A program made the translations under genes and the position numbers. A stretch of DNA of 64,000 nt from NCBI RefSeq assembly GCF_964275005.1, contig NC_092702.1:37162816-37226815 (forward strand). The letters are read 5' to 3'. The notes under the pieces were generated by a model. That model made no database searches and had not been told where the DNA came from. It saw only the letters and a list, made by a program, of their open reading frames with translations. This document shows, one piece after another, positions 59,597-64,000 of this stretch (positions are counted from its first letter, which is position 1; each line of letters begins with the position of its first letter). The DNA comes from Diadema setosum. Its lineage: Eukaryota; Echinodermata; Echinoidea; Diadematoida; Diadematidae.

Positions 59597-62500
59597 CTTC
59601 GCAAGAGAAGGAAAAACAAATGATAAGAAACGTCACGATTTTTTTTTTTTTTTTTTTTTTATTGGACGCCTATATTTTGGCGTTGACGATGTTAGAATTC
59701 CCTGGGAACGAAGTTACAATAATGACGACCCAGACCTAGTAGCAATTATAAAAACCCTATTTAAAAAAAAGGCAGGAGTAAAGCAAAACCACTAAAACAC
59801 CCATCCAAAACGCAACAAACATTTTCTTCCTGTAATCAGTATGTTCAGATAACTGAAGGCTACAGACCAATTCCAATTACTTTGCACAGATGCACAAGAT
59901 TGCATCAGAGGACAGATGTCATATCAATTACAATAACTTGAAATCGAGATGTGCTTTAATCATGCTAATCAGCACACAGTGCGATTGAGATATACTTTTG
60001 AATCATTACACATTGAGATGGGGCTGTAAATTTGAATTATCACACAATGAAATCGAGACATACTTCATTTTTATTTTTTTTTCTTTTCACCCATAACATC
60101 GAGATGTGTCAAACACCGAGTACGTGCTTACGAACGATCAGGTGAGATCAAGACGTGCCACAAGGGATTTAATGTTTCACTCACCAAGAATTTGATTCTA
60201 GGTCCGCAGGACTCGGCAGTTTCTTCCATGACGCTCTTTAGGAGATCTACATATTAAGATAATTCATGCAAATTTATATTGATGATGATGTAGGTACACA
60301 CGGATCATTTCAGATAGATTTTAGTGAAAACTTGCTCAGTTACCTACGCTGGAATATCAACGAGTCATCTACCGAATTATTGCTTTTCAAAATGTTCATT
60401 TTAATGTTATTGCATTTTGATTTAGAAATACTAATTTAGCGAGTTTTACACAGTGTCAAAGCGTTCATGCTATCAATGTTAAGGTTAACAATGTTCTACA
60501 GTATGCAGTTTGCGTTTACCCTTTTGGATAAACATCCTGATACAAAATATGGAGATCATTAAGGTACCGGTATATGACGATGTTGGATGGTTTTACTTGA
60601 ATAGGAGTTGTGAACATTCTTCTGTCTAGGAAAGAAAACGTGTAATTTCACAGCTTATTATATCGTGTCAGAAAAAAGAAAAACATACAGCAAAACTGAA
60701 TCACGGTAGAAGTGACATTCATATCTTGTTGAGTTTTTTTTTTTCTTTAAGATTCTTAATCTAAATCTCGTGTCTTCTTTGATTAGATATAAAGGTATTT
60801 GATATTCTGTGGGTGTTTCTGCTGGGTGATTTCGTCACCATCAATTTACGACACATTAAACGTTTTGATGTAATTAAAAGGATACAAACCTTTCACTTCA
60901 GATAGGTCTTCGTCATGGACTTCAAAGAGCAACTCGTCATGTATCTGAACAAGCAACCTAGAGGTATGTGAATGTTGCATGAGGAAGACATTATTGCAAT
61001 TTATTGATAGCGTTCAATCATTGCAGTTATTGTTATAAGTCCCGATCAATGCGCCGATGCATATCTTATGACTTCTTTTTAGTTTCTGATATGATGCCAC
61101 ATTGAAAGAGAGGCAAAATGGATTCCAGTCATATGCCTCTTTTGTTTATTTGTTTGTTTTCTAACAAGGGTTAAACGTGGTGACATGGCGTCTTAACTGA
61201 GAATTGAAAGTGGTCTGGCAGACTGAGACTATCGAGCAATGTCCCATCGGAATCTTAATCAATAAGTTAGCCACAAATACAGAAAGACTTTACAAGAACA
61301 AGTAAATAGAATGTTTGTCACTAGCCGTGTAATTGTAAGACGGGAAGTGCAACAGTCATGACAATAGCCTATCATTTCCGCTCCTTTGCCCCATCCAACT
61401 GAATACTGTAATGCTCTCCCTTCTGTTGAATTTATCCGAACAGTAAAACATATGGCAGAATGCAATGGAAGTCAAAATGACTTTGGTTAACACTCCATCA
61501 TACCTGGCCCTGAGATGTGTCTTCCGGTTGAGCTCATGAACGGTATTAATCATTGCCAGCTTACAGATATCAGCTGCCGAACCTATAAAAATGAAACTAA
61601 GTTACGCCATTTGAATCTCACTGTAAACTTTGTCCACATCGACTCTCCCTGCCAAGCCGTATAAAGAACAATGAGGTGTCACATTTGGATAGGGATAACT
61701 CTATCAACAGATGTTCACAAATAGGAACAGGAAGTTGAGTAAAGATTTGTCTATCCTGAAAAAAGGAATGTAGATATAATGTTGGCATGTACGTTCACGT
61801 ATTGTCAACATTTCTAAGAGAAAATGTTATCATTTTTTCAACGAAATTTCTTAAAGTAAAACAAGACGTTACTAACCTGGGTGTAATGCCTGAGACTTTT
61901 TACAAAGGATGGTTATATTGACAAGAGCTCAATCAATTGAGCAGTCATTGTCTTCATTAGAAAAATCTCAATAAGAAGGTGAGGACACGTTTTCAGACTA
62001 TGAGTAAGATAAAATGGTAAAAATAGCCCCAGATAGGTTTTTAAAAATTAAAAAAAGAAAAAAATCAATAAAGTTGTAACGAATTTTGTTCTGAGAAATA
62101 CGTCTACATTACTTTGAATCCGTTGCATGTATTACTGTACCTGTTCTATCTATGTTTTGTACAGTGCTTTTAAGTTTGATTTGCAAAGTCTAAATTAGTC
62201 AAAATATATCGATCTGGGAGTAACCTTGGACTACAAAATTCACGGCCTGGCGTTCGGCGTGGGCTCTAGCATGGAAGTTCTGAGAGTTGATGTTCTTGAT
62301 GTGACGCCACCTACGAGAGATGGTGCGCACGAAGCCATGACGCTGACAGTCAGCTATACAGCCATGTGTGAACGAATTGATACCTTTGAATTTCCCTGTT
62401 CACGATGGTGATATGGGTATGAGATAAAAATTACTTGCATGCTTCAAAACACAAAAAGTACTTTGGAAAATTATGTTTCTCTCTGTTAATGTTTTTCACA

Positions 62501-63798
62501 GCATCATGTCAGTAAAATGATGACGAAAGTTAATTACATGTAATTAAACACATATTTATACATACATTAATATGAATAACCATATCAGGTCTTGTATAGG
62601 AACTTAAAAATCATAGCGTCATTAACATTTCAGCATACTATTACAGTAGTTGACAATAAAGCATGAAACGTAGCGCTTCAGGTATATGGATACTCTCTTA
62701 CATTGAAACAAGGGCACATATGTAGGCCTAATTATGATATAACTAGACAATGATCTAATCATACTTGCCTAGGAAGCTTTTGGTGAACGCTTTAGCATCA
62801 TCTTTGGACACACCAAGAGTCTCTGCCAGTCTCTCGGGTCCTGTTCAGCCCGATCGAAAAAAAAAGATAAATATCCAAATAGATAGCAACAAGGGAATGC
62901 ACGAAGGTGATGGTCAATTTGCAGCTATGCAATGTCAGTTCAGAATGTTTGTTACATGCTTGTAAAGTCTCCTTTGGGGGTCATAATCATCACTATGATT
63001 AGTATTTTTGTTCTAAGTATTATCATTATCATCATTAGTATCATTATAATTGTTGTTACCATTATCACTATCATCATAATATTATCCTTTTAGTTGGCAC
63101 TATAGAGAAATGATAACAAAAAACTACATAACCAATACACTCGACTGGATAATATGTATGCACAATCTCTTTAGCGGCAGTCTTGGCTGCGAGGGTACAG
63201 AGTAACGTCATGTTTAGTGTAAAGTTAAACTTGCACATTATTTTATACCAATACCATATCTACAAATATGTTCAAAGCATTAACAAATAACAAAAGTCAC
63301 ATTAGTTAGAAAATGCAAAGTGAATGTTGTATTCCGGGAGATGGCTTTCAATCTTAATCCATTAATTTCCTACAGGAATCTGATCTGTTCTGTATGAATG
63401 TTATGCAGTGTGTAAAAGAGAAAATAACCATTGCACAATTCTTTGTTGACGGAAAATCCAGCGGTATAATCACAATACTTGAGAATATACCCATCACACC
63501 TCAGTATGAAAAACTATCGGTTTTCAAAGCGCAGGGGATATTTGATCCCCACGGGGTTACACACATCAGCAAATATTGTCCCTTTCAACCCAGAAGCATG
63601 AACAAATTCCATATCTTTACAACATCTACCATCAAACGAACAACCGAACAAAACAGAACAATCAAGAGGCAAACATGGAAGACCTTTTTGAACCTGCAAA
63701 CATTGTCCAACTTACCAACCCCGTAGATTACCGAGTAGACGATGCGTTTGGTTCGATCTCTCTGTGCTGCACTCACCTTTGTTTCGATCACTCCAAGC
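59537..63798 (-). CDS. POLN: DNA polymerase nu, C-terminal part (gene runs off the right edge)
   Basis: POLN is a nuclear family A DNA polymerase linked to translesion synthesis and crosslink repair. Seven exons join in phase to about 197 residues. Order: IETKVSAAQRD; the O-helix RDRTKRIVYSVIYG (dNTP-binding R, K and Y); PERLAETLGVSKDDAKAFTK; AERQAVNFVVQGSAAD and ICKLAMI; palm motif C QIHDELLFEV with the catalytic Asp; and the end block VPLPVSLSTGKSWGRLQAA. Spacing and sequence fit POLN better than POLQ, whose tail reads KVKIGASWGELKDF. Motif A and the exonuclease-like part must lie beyond 64 kb. The intron after exon 62769-62840 uses a GC donor. Confidence 0.92.
59638..59662. repeat. Poly-T run in the last POLN intron
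   Basis: About 22 T on the plus strand, poly-A in the transcript sense, 40 bases upstream of the last exon. Confidence 0.9.
60185..60246 (-). CDS. POLN: POLN exon
   Basis: Encodes DLLKSVMEETAESCGPRIKF and L, the helix after motif C. Acceptor TATGTAG, donor GTGAGT; leaves in phase 0 to the last exon. Confidence 0.9.
60890..60957 (-). CDS. POLN: POLN exon with palm motif C
   Basis: Encodes RLLVQIHDELLFEVHDEDLS and EVK; HDE is the catalytic palm motif C of family A polymerases. Acceptor CCTCTAG, donor GTTTGT. Confidence 0.95.
61504..61582 (-). CDS. POLN: POLN exon
   Basis: Encodes GSAADICKLAMINTVHELNR then KTHLRAR; human POLN has GSAADLCKLAMI at this place. Acceptor TTTTATAG, donor GTATGA. 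Confidence 0.94.
62225..62395 (-). CDS. POLN: POLN exon
   Basis: Encodes GKFKGINSFTHGCIADCQRH, then GFVRTISRRWRHIKNIN and HARAHAERQAVNFVVQ. Where most family A enzymes read GRRR this copy reads SRRW. Acceptor GTGAACAG, donor GTTACT. The 5' edge was set by phase and by alignment to KYKKIKDFARAAIAQC of human POLN. Confidence 0.9.
62769..62840 (-). CDS. POLN: POLN exon with GC splice donor
   Basis: Encodes GPERLAETLGVSKDDAKAFT and KSFLG. The acceptor is GCTGAACAG. The donor is TAG|gcaagt, the standard context for the rare GC-AG introns, and phase plus homology leave no GT alternative. Confidence 0.9.
   Translation of the reverse strand, partial: DPRDWQRLLVCPKMMLKRSPKAS
63004..63090. repeat. 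Degenerate (ATC)n tract
   Basis: ATCATT/ATCACT trinucleotide-rich stretch in a POLN intron. Confidence 0.75.
63716..63798 (-). CDS. POLN: POLN exon with the O-helix (first in window)
   Basis: Encodes LGVIETKVSAAQRDRTKRIV and YSVIYGVG. The leading G should complete a Trp codon, since human POLN has WKQV at this spot. The acceptor TTTTACTGAG has an unusual G at -3. The donor is GTAAGT. Upstream exons were not found in the last 200 bases of the window. Confidence 0.88.
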
Positions 63799-64000
63799 CT
63801 CAGTAAAATAAAAATCAAATGCAAGAACACGAGACATGACTGGACAATAGAGCATCGAAAATATTAAAACATAGTTAAAAAAAGACTTACGTGAATATCT
63901 TCTACTAACATATTTTGCAAGCTCTTTAACATGATCAAAGGGAAATGCAAACTCTATTTTCAAGTTGAAATCAGTACAAATAAAACAGAACTATTGTTTA

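Noticed and set aside
63890-63963. Possible further POLN exon ending TTCAC|gtaagt
   Set aside because: The phase required by the next exon would put a stop in the frame, and the open frame does not resemble the POLN palm.

Overview
The window looks like nuclear DNA of a marine invertebrate animal, most likely a deuterostome of the echinoderm type. Genes are split into short, phase-consistent GT-AG exons separated by long AT-rich introns. Intergenic DNA is full of microsatellites, foldback elements and short inverted-repeat transposons, and a palindrome built on TAGGCCTA is scattered through it. The taxon is an inference from style only; no sequence search was possible.

Layout, left to right. 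(1) 1-2.9 kb: no gene seen. (2) 3.3-19.1 kb, minus strand: a multi-exon gene of unknown function. Its seven 3' exons join in perfect phase into about 797 codons of a highly charged protein with an acidic tail; two possible 5' exons lie at 20.3 and 22.8-23.0 kb. Its 10.2 kb intron holds microsatellites, a pogo-like MITE and a decayed reading frame. (3) 20.69-21.80 kb: a striking 1.1 kb foldback element with about 400 bp arms, made of smaller CpG-rich palindromes and flanked by a 6 bp target duplication. (4) 23-39.6 kb: gene-poor DNA with a 29 bp minisatellite, a hAT-like composite element, a (TCTA)n array, a GC-rich repeat-filled inverted-repeat element and a foldback MITE. (5) 40.8-53.0 kb, minus strand: a complete SLU7 pre-mRNA splicing factor gene (14 coding exons, 613 residues), with a non-coding first exon near 54.8 kb. 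(6) 54.93 kb, plus strand: a tRNA-His(GTG) gene head-to-head with SLU7. (7) 55.2-56.5 kb: TA microsatellites around a perfect 60 bp inverted repeat and the tail of a Penelope-like element. (8) 59.5-63.8 kb, minus strand: the last seven exons of DNA polymerase nu (POLN), from the O-helix to the C-terminus; the rest of the gene lies beyond the right edge.

The three protein genes share the minus strand but are separate transcription units. SLU7 acts at the second step of splicing, POLN is a family A translesion and repair polymerase, and the left gene has no recognised function. I saw no CRISPR array, prokaryotic operon or toxin system. The most unusual objects are the nested-palindrome foldback element and the GC-rich terminal-repeat element at 35.6 kb.
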